Shown here piece by piece: positions 27,965 to 36,414 of a DNA stretch of 64,000 bases. A program made the translations under genes and the position numbers. The DNA comes from Trichococcus palustris (lineage in GTDB: Bacteria > Bacillota > Bacilli > Lactobacillales > Aerococcaceae), in assembly GCF_900114465.1 (NCBI RefSeq), contig NZ_FOTD01000011.1, positions 34,249 through 98,248 of the forward strand, read 5' to 3'. The notes beneath the pieces are model-generated. The model saw nothing but the letters and a program-made list of their open reading frames with translations. It had not been told where the DNA came from and did not search any database. Positions within the stretch are counted from its first letter, which is position 1. Each line of letters starts with the position of its first letter.

Positions 27965-28150
27965 AAATATCCATAGAGGGCCGCCTCACCGGGGAAAGGC
28001 GAGGCAACCGCACCCGATTTCCCGATGGGGACTACCTCGACGGGAAATACTGAGACGATTGACGGCACTCTCCCGGCGAGAGACGGTTCGCCGAGAAACA
28101 GCGACCAGGACGCGCCCGAATTATCGGTGAGGGCCGTTTCGCCAGGAAAT
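27965..28150. repeat. Intergenic palindromic repeat array, copy R4
   Basis: Units with GGCCGCCTCACCGGGGAAAG, CCCGATGGGGACTACCTCGA, CTCCCGGCGAGAGACGGTTC and ATCGGTGAGGGCCGTTTCGC. It ends 30 bases before the promoter of the mmuPM T-box. Between 27640 and 27960 I see no gene. Confidence 0.75.
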
Positions 28151-28180
28151 GAAAGTATGTGTAAAAAATATACAAAATAA

Positions 28181-28209
28181 TTGACAAACGATCACAGTTT
28201 CTGTATATT
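28181..28209 (+). promoter_or_regulatory. Sigma-A promoter of mmuPM
   Basis: TTGACA at 28181-28186, a 17-base spacer, and TATATT at 28204-28209. Confidence 0.85.
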
Positions 28210-28230
28210 TGTTAAAAATATATGAAACTT

Positions 28231-28469
28231 TGATGAGATAAGTAGTTGAGAAAGAAACCACAGAGAGTCTGCGAACGGTGAGAGCAGATGTTTCGGCATT
28301 AGCGAAAATGGTCTTTGAGTTATCACGTGTGAGGGAAACTTAGCAGGTGACGGGTACGCCCGTTAGAGCGTGGAGGGATGATAGTCCCTTGCAGAGATAA
28401 TCTTTTTGATTATGAATTAAGGTGGTAACGCGAGCATTCGCCCTTTCGATAGGGGGAGTGCTTTTTTTT
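28231..28469 (+). ncRNA. T-box leader, methionine specifier
   Basis: The conserved T-box AAGGTGGTAACGCG is at 28419-28432, followed by a terminator stem (28434-28461) and a T run. Stem I has the AGTA element at 28241-28244 and, opposite it, GAAA next to ATG at 28308-28310, which I read as the specifier. Uncharged methionine tRNA would pair with ATG and with the T-box and allow read-through into a methionine-salvage operon, matching the genes downstream. Lactobacillales are known to use Met T-boxes. Confidence 0.9.
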
Positions 28470-28501
28470 ATATATTTTAATACATTTTGGAGGGAAAAAT
28501 T

Positions 28502-29911
28502 ATGGGACAATCTTTTGTTAGAGAAATGAGTTCGAAACATCTGGTTATGCTTTCATTGGGTGGGGTAATAGGAACCGGAATCTTTTTGAGTTCGGGGTAT
28601 TTGATTCAAACGACGGGTTCGATCGGAACCATTATTGCGTATTTGATCGGGGCATTATTGGTGACGCTAGTCATGATGTGCTTGGGCGAATTGTCGGTCC
28701 ATGAACCCAGCACAAGTTCGTTCCACAACTATGCTTCGAAATATATCCATCCCGGAGTCGGATTCGTGGTGGCTTGGCTATATTGGTTGACGTGGACAGT
28801 GTCATTGGGTTCACAATTTATCACCTTGGCGATTTTGTCGCAGCGCTGGTTCCCCGGTATTCCGACTTGGATCTGGTGCATCTTTTTCATAGGCATAATT
28901 TTATTATCAAACATTATAGATGTGCGTTGGTTTTCCGTAAGCGAATTTTGGATGTCTTTGATCAAAGTGCTTGCACTGGCAATTTTCCTTATCCTGGGTC
29001 TGGGCGGCATTTTTGGATTTTTGCCGATCCAGGGAAGCGAAACGGCGCCGCTTTTTCATCATTTGACGGAAAATGGTTGGTTCCCGAAAGGAGCAGGCTC
29101 TGTTTTCTTGGCGATACTTTCAGCTAACTTCGCTTTTTCAGGTGCGGAACTGATCGGCGTAGCCGCTGGCGAAACGGCGGATCCCAAGAAAAATATCCCT
29201 AAAGCGATCCTGCAGACAATCGTCATTTTGGTGGTCCTTTTCATCGGAACTATTGTTGTGATTGGTGCGCTGCTTCCGGATGCTGCTGCGAATTTAGATG
29301 AAAGTCCGGTGACCTTCATTCTGAGCCAACTAGGGATTCCTTATGCCGCCGATATCATGAATGTCGTGCTGATCACCGTGATCCTGTCCGGTGCGAACTC
29401 CGGTGTCTATGCCGCATCGAGAATGCTTTGGTCATTGGCCAATGCTGGGACGTTGCCGAAACGGTTCGCTAACTTATCAAAGCGCGGGTTGCCGATCTAT
29501 GGGTTGCTCCTGACCATTCTGGGCGGACTCCTCTCCCTATTTTCCAGCATTTATTCTGCAGACACCGTTTACCTTGCTCTCGTATCCATCTCGGCATTCG
29601 CGGTCGTGGCCGTTTGGTTGAGCATCGCTTGGGCACAACTGAATTTCCGGAAACACTATCTGAAATCGGGGCATAAGCTGGCAGAACTGGATTACAAAAC
29701 ACCATTCTATCCAATCGTTCCGTGGCTCGTCATTATCCTTTGCTCCGTGTCGATCATCGGCATCGCTTTTGATCCGAACCAGCGGATTGCCTTGATTATC
29801 GGCATCCCATTCACAATCTTGTGTTTCTTCTATTACCAATTCTTCTTCAGCAAAAGAGATTCCGTTGCATTTGAAAATCAAGAAGTAGGTGAGCTTTCAG
29901 ATGAATTTTAG
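28502..29911 (+). CDS. mmuP: S-methylmethionine permease, APC family
   Basis: A 469-residue amino-acid permease with about 12 membrane segments. The first has the APC signature LSLGGVIGTGIFLSSG. GGAGGG lies 7 bases before ATG 28502. Pairing with mmuM, the 11-base overlap with that gene and the Met T-box support S-methylmethionine (or homocysteine/methionine) as substrate, as for MmuP of other bacteria. General family is certain, substrate by context. Confidence 0.88.
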   Translation: MGQSFVREMSSKHLVMLSLGGVIGTGIFLSSGYLIQTTGSIGTIIAYLIGALLVTLVMMCLGELSVHEPSTSSFHNYASKYIHPGVGFVVAWLYWLTWTVSLGSQFITLAILSQRWFPGIPTWIWCIFFIGIILLSNIIDVRWFSVSEFWMSLIKVLALAIFLILGLGGIFGFLPIQGSETAPLFHHLTENGWFPKGAGSVFLAILSANFAFSGAELIGVAAGETADPKKNIPKAILQTIVILVVLFIGTIVVIGALLPDAAANLDESPVTFILSQLGIPYAADIMNVVLITVILSGANSGVYAASRMLWSLANAGTLPKRFANLSKRGLPIYGLLLTILGGLLSLFSSIYSADTVYLALVSISAFAVVAVWLSIAWAQLNFRKHYLKSGHKLAELDYKTPFYPIVPWLVIILCSVSIIGIAFDPNQRIALIIGIPFTILCFFYYQFFFSKRDSVAFENQEVGELSDEF

Positions 29912-30821
29912 AGATTGGCAAAAGAACCAAAAAGTGATCCTTATCGATGGCTCCATGTCTTTGGGACTGGAGGAACAAGGCTTGGATCTGAACGATGAAT
30001 TGTGGACTGCAAAAGCATTAGTGAACGAACCGCAGAAAATCGAAAAAGTGCATCAGAACTATTACGATGCAGGGGCAAACATCTCTATTACATCGAGCTA
30101 TCAAGCGACGGTAGCCGGTTTTGAGCGGTTGGGTCATACAACCGAAGAGAGCCGGGCTTTGATCAAAAAAACGGTTCAGCTTGCGAAACAGGCACAAGCG
30201 AAAAGCCAAGGCACACAGGAAAAATGGGTGGCGGCTTCGATCGGGCCATACGGTGCCTATTTGGCGGACGGCTCTGAATATCGAGGCAATTATGGACTGT
30301 CGCAGACCGAATTGGTTGATTTCCATCGCGAACGGTTCGGACTTTTGCTGGAGGCAGAACCCGATTTATTGGCTTTCGAAACCATTCCGGATCTAACGGA
30401 AATCCAGGCTTTGATTGAATTGCTGACCCAACATCCCAAAGCGACAGCCTGGCTGACGGTAACCTTGAAAGACGCATACCATTTGTGTGACGGGACCGAT
30501 TTGCGCGTTTTCCAGCAACTGGCAGAGTCGTCCGGGCAAATTATTGCCTACGGCGTCAATTGTGTGCAACCTGATTTAGTTTTACCGGCTTTGGAGTATC
30601 TTAAGGAAAATGCGACCAAGTCATTGGTTGCCTACCCAAATTCAGGAGCAATCTATGACCCCGCTACAAAAGCTTGGACGCACAGTCACGCAGTGGACGA
30701 AGTGTTCTCAAACGAAGCATTGAAATGGCATGGACTAGGCTGCAAATGGATCGGCGGCTGTTGCTGCACATCCTCAAAAGAAATCAGTTTGTTGAAGGAA
30801 ACTTTTGCTGCCATACTTTAG
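29901..30821 (+). CDS. mmuM: Homocysteine S-methyltransferase
   Basis: A 306-residue zinc enzyme that methylates homocysteine with S-methylmethionine to give two methionines. LIDGSMSLGLEEQG at the start, the zinc cysteines in YGVNCVQP and in GGCCCTS near the C-terminus, and ITSSYQATVAGF are family landmarks. ATG 29901 lies 7 bases after AGGTGAG and inside the end of mmuP, implying coupled translation. Confidence 0.95.
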   Translation: MNFRDWQKNQKVILIDGSMSLGLEEQGLDLNDELWTAKALVNEPQKIEKVHQNYYDAGANISITSSYQATVAGFERLGHTTEESRALIKKTVQLAKQAQAKSQGTQEKWVAASIGPYGAYLADGSEYRGNYGLSQTELVDFHRERFGLLLEAEPDLLAFETIPDLTEIQALIELLTQHPKATAWLTVTLKDAYHLCDGTDLRVFQQLAESSGQIIAYGVNCVQPDLVLPALEYLKENATKSLVAYPNSGAIYDPATKAWTHSHAVDEVFSNEALKWHGLGCKWIGGCCCTSSKEISLLKETFAAIL

Positions 30822-30859
30822 ATAAAGTTATTCGGCTGGTTGAAATAAGCTAAAAAAAT

Positions 30860-30900
30860 AAACCCATCATCCTTAAGAAATACAGGATGATGGGTTTTGC
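30860..30900 (+). terminator. Terminator of mmuPM
   Basis: 14-bp perfect stem AAACCCATCATCCT / AGGATGATGGGTTT (30860-30873, 30884-30897). Confidence 0.9.
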
Positions 30901-30903
30901 TTC

Positions 30904-31085
30904 GAGCGTGCAACTTGATTTCCGGCGAAGGCCGCTTCATCGGAGAATATCAAAACTAATAGGGCTGAATCTTCGGTGAGAACAGCTTCACCGGAGTAAC
31001 CCGAACCTAAACCGACTGAAATTCCGACGAGAGCCGTTTCATCGGAAATTAGCAGAATGAACAGAGGCGGTACTCCGACCAGGAC
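30904..31085. repeat. Intergenic palindromic repeat array, copy R5
   Basis: Starts with GAGCGTG right after the mmuM terminator. Units: TTTCCGGCGAAGGCCGCTTC, TCTTCGGTGAGAACAGCTTC, ATTCCGACGAGAGCCGTTTC, each with the complementary half CATCGGA/CACCGGA. Confidence 0.8.
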
Positions 31086-31110
31086 TGATTTATAAGGACA
31101 GTACGATGAC

Positions 31111-31500
31111 TTAATGTATCCGCAGCTTCTCCTTCAACACTTCCGTCAATGTTTGGGAAAAATTGATGCCTTCTTTTTCCGCGAGTGCATTGACGTAATT
31201 CGGAATCGTCAAAGTTTTCTTGATCATCTTTGTGTTTTCTTTGAGCCTCGCCACTTCTAGATTTGCTTCGATCGGGATCAACAGGTCTCCTTTTACTAAT
31301 GGGATAGCATCATAGTCAGATGCGGGAGGAAATGCTTCTTTTTCATCTTCGAGCCAGAGCAGATATCCTTCCAAAGCATCTTTTGCCATGTGGAGGGCAT
31401 CCGCCATATCATTGCCGCTAGTGAACAACTCGGGTAAGTCCGGGAATGACACGTTGAACTGCGTACCCTCGGGATTGAAAATTGCATAATACAGAACCAT
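31111..31500 (-). CDS. hicB: HicB antitoxin
   Basis: A 129-residue HicB-family protein. The N-terminal half has the partially degraded RNase-H-like fold (YYAIFNPEGTQFNVSFPDLPE), the C-terminal half a ribbon-helix-helix DNA-binding domain (KTLTIPNYVNALAEKEGINF). It binds and blocks HicA and represses the operon. It is translated second, 46 bases after hicA, the usual order. Confidence 0.93.
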   Translation of the reverse strand: MVLYYAIFNPEGTQFNVSFPDLPELFTSGNDMADALHMAKDALEGYLLWLEDEKEAFPPASDYDAIPLVKGDLLIPIEANLEVARLKENTKMIKKTLTIPNYVNALAEKEGINFSQTLTEVLKEKLRIH

Positions 31501-31546
31501 CAGGATACTTCCTTTCTATTATTGAATCAACTTAGAAAGCGAGGGG

Positions 31547-31729
31547 CTATTTCAATCCCGCTTGCTTAAGAATGCTGTGCACTGTCCCTTTAGGTAAATC
31601 CCTCTTCGGATGAGGAACCGTCACGCGTCCAGGCTTTTCTGGGTGTCTGAATTGGTGATGACTGCCTCTGAATTTAATAAGTACCCAACCGTCATTCATG
31701 ATCATCGAAATCAATTCCCTTGAGTCCAT
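31547..31729 (-). CDS. hicA: HicA mRNA interferase toxin
   Basis: A 60-residue double-stranded-RNA-binding-fold toxin. The catalytic His lies in RGSHHQFRHP; VTVPHPKRDLPKGTVHSIL completes the family pattern. AGAGG lies 6 bases before the ATG. HicA cleaves mRNA and tmRNA on ribosomes when released from HicB. Confidence 0.93.
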   Translation of the reverse strand: MDSRELISMIMNDGWVLIKFRGSHHQFRHPEKPGRVTVPHPKRDLPKGTVHSILKQAGLK

Positions 31730-31747
31730 AACAAGCCTCTTTCTTAA

Positions 31748-31781
31748 TACGTAATATAATACGTACTTTAGTTAGTGTCAA
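31748..31781 (-). promoter_or_regulatory. hicAB promoter with operator
   Basis: On the minus strand TTGACA (31781-31776), 17-base spacer and TATATT (31758-31753). TACGTAATATAATACGTA (31748-31765) carries two TACGTA half-sites over the -10 box, a good site for the HicB ribbon-helix-helix domain. Confidence 0.75.
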
Positions 31782-31955
31782 ATAGAACCTATCATGAATA
31801 TACGAAGTTCATTGAAATTTGATGCGCGGATGGGTCAAATACATTAAGGAACTGATGGCAACGCAAAATAGGGGGATTGGATAACAACCTAATCAGACAT
31901 GAAGCTAAGTTCCAAAGAACAGAATCAACGGGACTATCGTATCAAGATACAAAAA

Positions 31956-32010
31956 CGAAACCCCACCAGAAATGCTTACAAAACAGCATATCTGGTGGGG
32001 TTTCAATTTG
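31956..32010. terminator. Terminator of aldo-keto reductase gene (minus strand)
   Basis: GAAACCCCACCAGA (31957-31970) pairs with TCTGGTGGGGTTTC (31991-32004). It works for the minus-strand gene ending at 32034 and could also stop transcripts from the left. The stretch 31782-31955 holds nothing recognisable. Confidence 0.85.
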
Positions 32011-32033
32011 CTTCCATCTAAATCCTTTTTCTC

Positions 32034-32888
32034 TTAATCTGCAGGTACAAATTGGCCGAGAGCTGCTTCTTGTTCCTCAAGCGTCCGTGTGTAGTAACGG
32101 AAACCCTTGTCCAGTTGACGGATTTCGTTCATTTCTTCCTCCGTCAATTCGAAATCGAAAATGTCGATGTTCTCTTTGATGTGCACCGGATTTGATGATT
32201 TCGGAAAAACAATCGTGCCTTCCTGGATGTGCCAGCGCAGGATGATCTGAGCATTCGTTTTCCCGTATTTTTCTGCCAATTTTGTGAAAACGGGTTCTTC
32301 GACCAAGGCCGCATCCCCATGTCCCAGCGGATACCAGCTTTCGATGACCGTGTGATAGGGTGCAATCCGTTTCTTCAGATCGTTTTGTTGATAGTAAGGA
32401 TGGCATTCAACCTGCAGAACGGATGGACTGATCGTTGCGACAGCGAGTACTTCTTCCAGACGCTCGGATTCGAAGTTGCTCAAGCCAATGCTCTTCACTT
32501 TGCCTTGAGCGACTGCTTTTTCCATATCCTTCCAAGCACCCAGGTAATCGCCGAATTGCTGATGCAACAGGAGGAGGTCGAGGTAATCCGTTCCCAAACG
32601 CTCCAACATTTTGTCGATGGCTTTTTCTGTCTTGCCTTCGCCGTATTCGCTTGGCCAAAGTTTCGTCGTGATCCAGATTTCTTCTCTGGGAATGCCGCTT
32701 TCTTTAACGGCTTGTCCAACACCGCGTTCGTTTTGATAAGCATGCGCGGTATCGATATGGCGATAGCCTAACTTGAAAGCTTCCAAACAAGCTTCCTTGG
32801 TTTTTTCGTCCCCCGGAATCATGAAGACACCTAAGCCGAATTGCGGAATTTTGTTCCCGTCGTTCAATGTGATATACGTTTGTTCCAT
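32034..32888 (-). CDS. Aldo-keto reductase (first of two)
   Basis: A 284-residue NADPH-dependent (alpha/beta)8-barrel reductase. Catalytic tetrad residues lie in YRHIDTAHAY (Asp, Tyr), TTKLW (Lys) and LLLLHQ (His); the cofactor pocket has FPKSSNPVHIKENIDIFDF. Start at 32888: GGAGGG lies 8 bases upstream. Homologous to the reductase at 50850 and controlled by a near-identical MerR-type promoter, so both probably detoxify the same class of carbonyl compounds (methylglyoxal, quinones). Confidence 0.93.
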   Translation of the reverse strand: MEQTYITLNDGNKIPQFGLGVFMIPGDEKTKEACLEAFKLGYRHIDTAHAYQNERGVGQAVKESGIPREEIWITTKLWPSEYGEGKTEKAIDKMLERLGTDYLDLLLLHQQFGDYLGAWKDMEKAVAQGKVKSIGLSNFESERLEEVLAVATISPSVLQVECHPYYQQNDLKKRIAPYHTVIESWYPLGHGDAALVEEPVFTKLAEKYGKTNAQIILRWHIQEGTIVFPKSSNPVHIKENIDIFDFELTEEEMNEIRQLDKGFRYYTRTLEEQEAALGQFVPAD

Positions 32889-32924
32889 AGTCATTTCCCT
32901 CCAATTATTATATTGTACAAGCCT

Positions 32925-32955
32925 ACTGTAAACTATGGAGTGCACTCCAAGTCAA
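32925..32955 (-). promoter_or_regulatory. MerR-type promoter of first aldo-keto reductase
   Basis: Minus strand: TTGACT (32955-32950), 19-base spacer TGGAGTGCACTCCATAGTT, TACAGT (32930-32925). The dyad GGAGTGCACTCC is shared with the promoters at 50281 and 50782. Confidence 0.88.
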
Positions 32956-33039
32956 TCATGAAGTACCATTTTTTTAAACTTTTTTGACTCTATTAAAAAA
33001 ATATGAAACGAATAGGGTAATTTGTTCGAGATACATCCC

Positions 33040-33068
33040 TTGCAAATTTTTCGTTTTACACATACAAT
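33040..33068 (+). promoter_or_regulatory. Promoter of gene at 33105
   Basis: TTGCAA at 33040-33045, 17-base spacer, TACAAT at 33063-33068. Confidence 0.6.
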
Positions 33069-33104
33069 GATAGCGATTACAACATTCTCGAAAGGGCGGA
33101 TTAT

Positions 33105-33605
33105 ATGACTCAAACAGTGTATACCAACTATTGGCAGAATCGGATCGGCAACATTCGGAAGGAACACGGCAGCTACAAAAGTGAAGAAGAGGCGATTGCG
33201 GGAATCAAAGCCTGGTGGGAACTGCATAAGGAAAATCATCGGAATGTACAGTATAACCGCACTAACAGCGGAGCCTTGGAAATCGAATACGACGACAACA
33301 ACTATGTCTATCGGATAGAGAAGCGCACAATCGAAGGTGCCTTGCCCAAACGAAGTTACCGAGTAAAGAAAGCCGGAGAAGTGGAATCGCTGCGTGCGAA
33401 ATACAATCTGAACAAAGAATCCTTCCTGTTCGACGAATTGGCCGAACCGCTACGCGACAGGCTCATCCTTGCGATGGCGGACATCAAGAAAGCCCGAAGC
33501 CATGTCTATGACCGCGAAGGACGTCTGATCCGCGGACTTGAAGATAAAATCCGGGTGGACAATAGCTCACAATTCAGAAACAACGTCCCTAATTTGAATA
33601 TCTGA
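33105..33605 (+). CDS. Hypothetical protein, 166 residues
   Basis: I do not recognise the family. AAAGGG precedes ATG 33105, a promoter and a terminator frame it, and codon use fits the neighbours, so it is a real single-gene unit. The protein is hydrophilic, has no signal or membrane segment, is rich in Lys, Glu and Tyr, and begins MTQTVYTNYWQNRIGNIRKE. Residues ~20-80 alternate short strands and helices (SEEEAIAGIKAWWELHKEN, GALEIEYDDNNYVYRIEK). No catalytic motif is visible. Confidence 0.75.
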   Translation: MTQTVYTNYWQNRIGNIRKEHGSYKSEEEAIAGIKAWWELHKENHRNVQYNRTNSGALEIEYDDNNYVYRIEKRTIEGALPKRSYRVKKAGEVESLRAKYNLNKESFLFDELAEPLRDRLILAMADIKKARSHVYDREGRLIRGLEDKIRVDNSSQFRNNVPNLNI

Positions 33606-33611
33606 ATTCCG

Positions 33612-33652
33612 AACAAGCACAAACGCCTAATAAACGTTTGTGCTTGTTTTTC
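33612..33652 (+). terminator. Terminator after hypothetical gene
   Basis: 14-bp stem AACAAGCACAAACG / CGTTTGTGCTTGTT (33612-33625, 33635-33648) followed by T. Confidence 0.92.
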
Positions 33653-33823
33653 GTATATCATTTATTTCCACTGTAAACCACTATAGTAACATGAACAGAA
33701 TATTGATGTCGAAAAGTAAATAGAAATTCCTCCTTCATCGTTTCTCTCTATAAAAATATCTAGTAAAGATTTCTATTAAATTGTATGATAGTTATAACAT
33801 AACAATATAAAGGAGGTGCTGGT

Positions 33824-35590
33824 ATGGGAGACATTTCCGGCCCAATAATCTATGAGCTGGATTACAGCAGTGAGGGCATCAAGAATTTTGATTCGAACGT
33901 CCAAGAACATGTCGGAAAGGATGCGAAATACCTTTTGCATTATCCAACGGTCTATATCGTGAATGACAAGAACAAAGAGAAACAGTTTTCGGTTTACATC
34001 GGGGAAACGTCCGACATCAAGAAGAGGACCATGCAGCATCTGACGGTCGATCCGAAATCGAGGACCGATTGGGAGAACCTGGCCATTTCGGATTCATCTA
34101 AGATGTATGTGATCGGGCATGACCATTTCAACAAATCTTTGACATTGGATATCGAAAACAGGCTGATGCTGTACATGTCCAGCATTGAAAATATCGAGGC
34201 CATCTACAACCGCCGGACCAATCAGCAGAATGACTATTACACCTCGCAGGAGCTGGATAAGATCTTCTCTTTGGTCTGGAGAGGGTTGCGGAAGAAAAAT
34301 AAAGATTTGTTCCCGGTGGAGCAGATCATCAGGGATTCTGCTCTATTCAAGGCTTCGCCTTTCCATAAGCTGACTGAGGAACAGGTCCGCACGAAGGACT
34401 TCATCACTCTACGCATCATGCAAGCTCTGACGACCGGGAAAACAGGACAGCTGATCCTTGTGACGGGCGAAGCGGGTTCCGGGAAAACAGTCCTGATGAG
34501 CAGTCTGTTTTATGAATTGAACCAATTATCCAAGGAGGATCCGGATAATCTGATCTTCAAGGATACCAAGAATTTTCTCTTGGTGAACCACGAGCAGCAG
34601 CTGAAGGTCTATCAGCAGATTGCGACCAAATTGGGCATCTACAGCAAAAAACAACCAGACCTCGTTTCCAAACCCACCCCTTTCATCAATAATCACGGAC
34701 CTGAGGATAAAGTGGATGTCGTGATCGTCGATGAGGCGCATCTGCTTTGGACGCAAGGGAAACAGTCCTATCGAGGAAAGAATCAACTACAAGATTTGTT
34801 GGAACGCGCCAAGGTGGTTGTAGCAGTGTTCGACCAAAACCAGGTGCTTTCAACGCAGCAGTATTGGGAATACGAGGAACTGATGAGTCTTCAGCATGAA
34901 GCCCAGTTGAATCACAATTTGATGTATCTGTCGAACCAGATGCGCATCAATTCCGATAAAGCAACAGTGAATTGGATCCGCTCCCTGATCGATGAGCAGG
35001 AAATCGGGGAAATCCCAGCTGATTCAAAAAACTACGATATCCAGATATTCGACAGCCCGGAAGACCTGCATGCAGCCATCAAAGCAAAAGCGGAGAGTCA
35101 GGATTCGGGCATTTCCAGACTGACGGCAACATTCGATTGGGATTACGTCGACAAGCGTAAACCTGAAGAAGAGGACTATTGGTACGTTCGGGTAGGTGAC
35201 TGGAAATTGCCATGGAATCTGCAATTACCTGTCGCTTCGAAGGTGCAGTCAATCAAAAACAGACACCTTTCGTGGGCAGAACAAGAGCAGACCGTTGACG
35301 AAGTCGGTTCCACCTTTACGGTCCAAGGGTTCGATCTGAACTATGCGGGCGTCATCATCGGCCCGTCCGTAAAATACCGGAACGGCAAAGTCATCTTTGA
35401 CCGACAAGCGAGCAAAAATAAGAAGGCCACCCAAAAGAGAAGCCTGAAGGACGGCAGCAAGGAATATTTTTCCGATACGCTGCTGAAGAACGAGCTGAAC
35501 GTGCTTCTGACCAGGGGCGTCAACGGCTTGTACATCTATGCGGTGGATGAAGAACTACGAAGAGCATTACTGGATGCCAGAAAGGGATGA
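33824..35590 (+). CDS. GIY-YIG nuclease domain fused to DUF2075 (Schlafen-like) helicase
   Basis: 588 residues. The N-terminal ~130 residues form a GIY-YIG-type domain: VYIVNDKN near 43-50, SVYIGETSDIKKR at 56-68 with the catalytic Arg, and DIENRLMLYM later. The middle and C-terminal parts are a DUF2075 superfamily-1 helicase-type ATPase: Walker A GEAGSGKT at 215-222, Walker B VVIVDEAH at 299-306, and a DNA/RNA-helicase C-terminal core (STFTVQGFDLNYAGVIIGP, LLTRGVNGLYIYAV). AAAGGAGGT precedes ATG 33824. It is followed by two MazG-like genes, one starting 5 bases after its stop. This set may act on foreign nucleic acid or damaged nucleotides. Confidence 0.9.
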   Translation: MGDISGPIIYELDYSSEGIKNFDSNVQEHVGKDAKYLLHYPTVYIVNDKNKEKQFSVYIGETSDIKKRTMQHLTVDPKSRTDWENLAISDSSKMYVIGHDHFNKSLTLDIENRLMLYMSSIENIEAIYNRRTNQQNDYYTSQELDKIFSLVWRGLRKKNKDLFPVEQIIRDSALFKASPFHKLTEEQVRTKDFITLRIMQALTTGKTGQLILVTGEAGSGKTVLMSSLFYELNQLSKEDPDNLIFKDTKNFLLVNHEQQLKVYQQIATKLGIYSKKQPDLVSKPTPFINNHGPEDKVDVVIVDEAHLLWTQGKQSYRGKNQLQDLLERAKVVVAVFDQNQVLSTQQYWEYEELMSLQHEAQLNHNLMYLSNQMRINSDKATVNWIRSLIDEQEIGEIPADSKNYDIQIFDSPEDLHAAIKAKAESQDSGISRLTATFDWDYVDKRKPEEEDYWYVRVGDWKLPWNLQLPVASKVQSIKNRHLSWAEQEQTVDEVGSTFTVQGFDLNYAGVIIGPSVKYRNGKVIFDRQASKNKKATQKRSLKDGSKEYFSDTLLKNELNVLLTRGVNGLYIYAVDEELRRALLDARKG

Positions 35591-35595
35591 ACCAC

Positions 35596-35922
35596 ATGAA
35601 CACTATGGACAAAATCAATAAATTCCGGGATGACCGCGACTGGCGCCAATTCCATAACGAGAAGGACCTTGCCATCTCGATCTCGTTGGAGGCCGCGGAA
35701 CTGCTGGAGCTCTTCCAATGGAAATCCCCGGAAGAAGTCAGGGAGACCAGCATCGAACGGATCAAGGAGGAGCTCGCCGATGTGCTGATCTATTCCCACA
35801 TGCTGGCAAGCAATCTGGACTTGGATATCGATGAAATCATCGAGGCAAAGCTGGAGAAGAACAACATCAAGTACCCGGTGGATAAGAGTCGTGGGAACAA
35901 AGAGAAGTATACGAAGCTGTAA
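35596..35922 (+). CDS. MazG-like nucleotide pyrophosphohydrolase
   Basis: 108 residues from ATG 35596 (AAAGGG 9 bases upstream; ATG 35587 abuts that site). All-alpha NTP pyrophosphatase fold: helix with ISLEAAELLELFQW (ExxE metal ligands) and IKEELADVLIYSHML (ExxD). Resembles RS21-C6/iMazG enzymes that hydrolyse dCTP and modified nucleotides. Translationally coupled to the helicase gene. Confidence 0.9.
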   Translation: MNTMDKINKFRDDRDWRQFHNEKDLAISISLEAAELLELFQWKSPEEVRETSIERIKEELADVLIYSHMLASNLDLDIDEIIEAKLEKNNIKYPVDKSRGNKEKYTKL

Positions 35923-35957
35923 TGATAGCCCGAATTATGAAGATAAGGGAGTACAAA

Positions 35958-36284
35958 ATGGACAATTTAACAATTAAAGAAGCAGCTGAAAGATCCAAAA
36001 AAATCCGGGAACACTACCATATATTGGAAACAAAGCACCATGGCAGTGAATGGTCAGTGGAAGAGGATGCGTTGGCGTTTCTGACCGATGCGGGGCTTGT
36101 GGGGCGTTTGACAATGGCGCAGCAGGGACATTGGCCGGTAGGTGAGTCCAACGAAGCCGGTTTGGAGCACAAGATCGGGGAATGCATGTGGTGGCTGATG
36201 GTGCTGGCTGACCGGATGGGCATCAACAGCGAGGATGCACTGGATGCTTTCTTGAGCACAACAGAGAAGCAGTTCAAGCTTTAA
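35958..36284 (+). CDS. Second MazG-like protein
   Basis: 108 residues from ATG 35958 (AAGGGA 7 bases upstream). Contains HKIGECMWWLMVLADRMGI, the E...D metal-binding helix of MazG-like proteins; the other metal helix is less clear (SVEEDALAFLTDAGLVGRL). It is probably a divergent pyrophosphohydrolase or a partner of the preceding protein. Confidence 0.75.
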   Translation: MDNLTIKEAAERSKKIREHYHILETKHHGSEWSVEEDALAFLTDAGLVGRLTMAQQGHWPVGESNEAGLEHKIGECMWWLMVLADRMGINSEDALDAFLSTTEKQFKL

Positions 36285-36414
36285 GTGTTATATCCTGAAA
36301 AGTGTCTTAAACATGTAGGAAATCCATCGTGCTTACAATGTTTTCATTTTTCATAGAAATAATCCGCATCATTTTCAAATCCAAATAAATTGAGTAAAGT
36401 GAGGAGATATATTT

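Noticed and set aside
27511..28053. 180-codon plus-strand ORF
   Set aside because: It lies opposite the start of the HAD gene and runs through repeat array R4; no ribosome binding site and no recognisable protein.
29901..30821. Cobalamin-dependent methionine synthase fragment
   Set aside because: The protein is full length for the small homocysteine S-methyltransferases and has no pterin or B12 domains missing by truncation.
32229..32771. 180-codon ORF opposite the aldo-keto reductase, and similar long antisense ORFs at 37927, 40928, 54332 and 56689
   Set aside because: These are mirror frames of GC-richer real genes without initiation signals.
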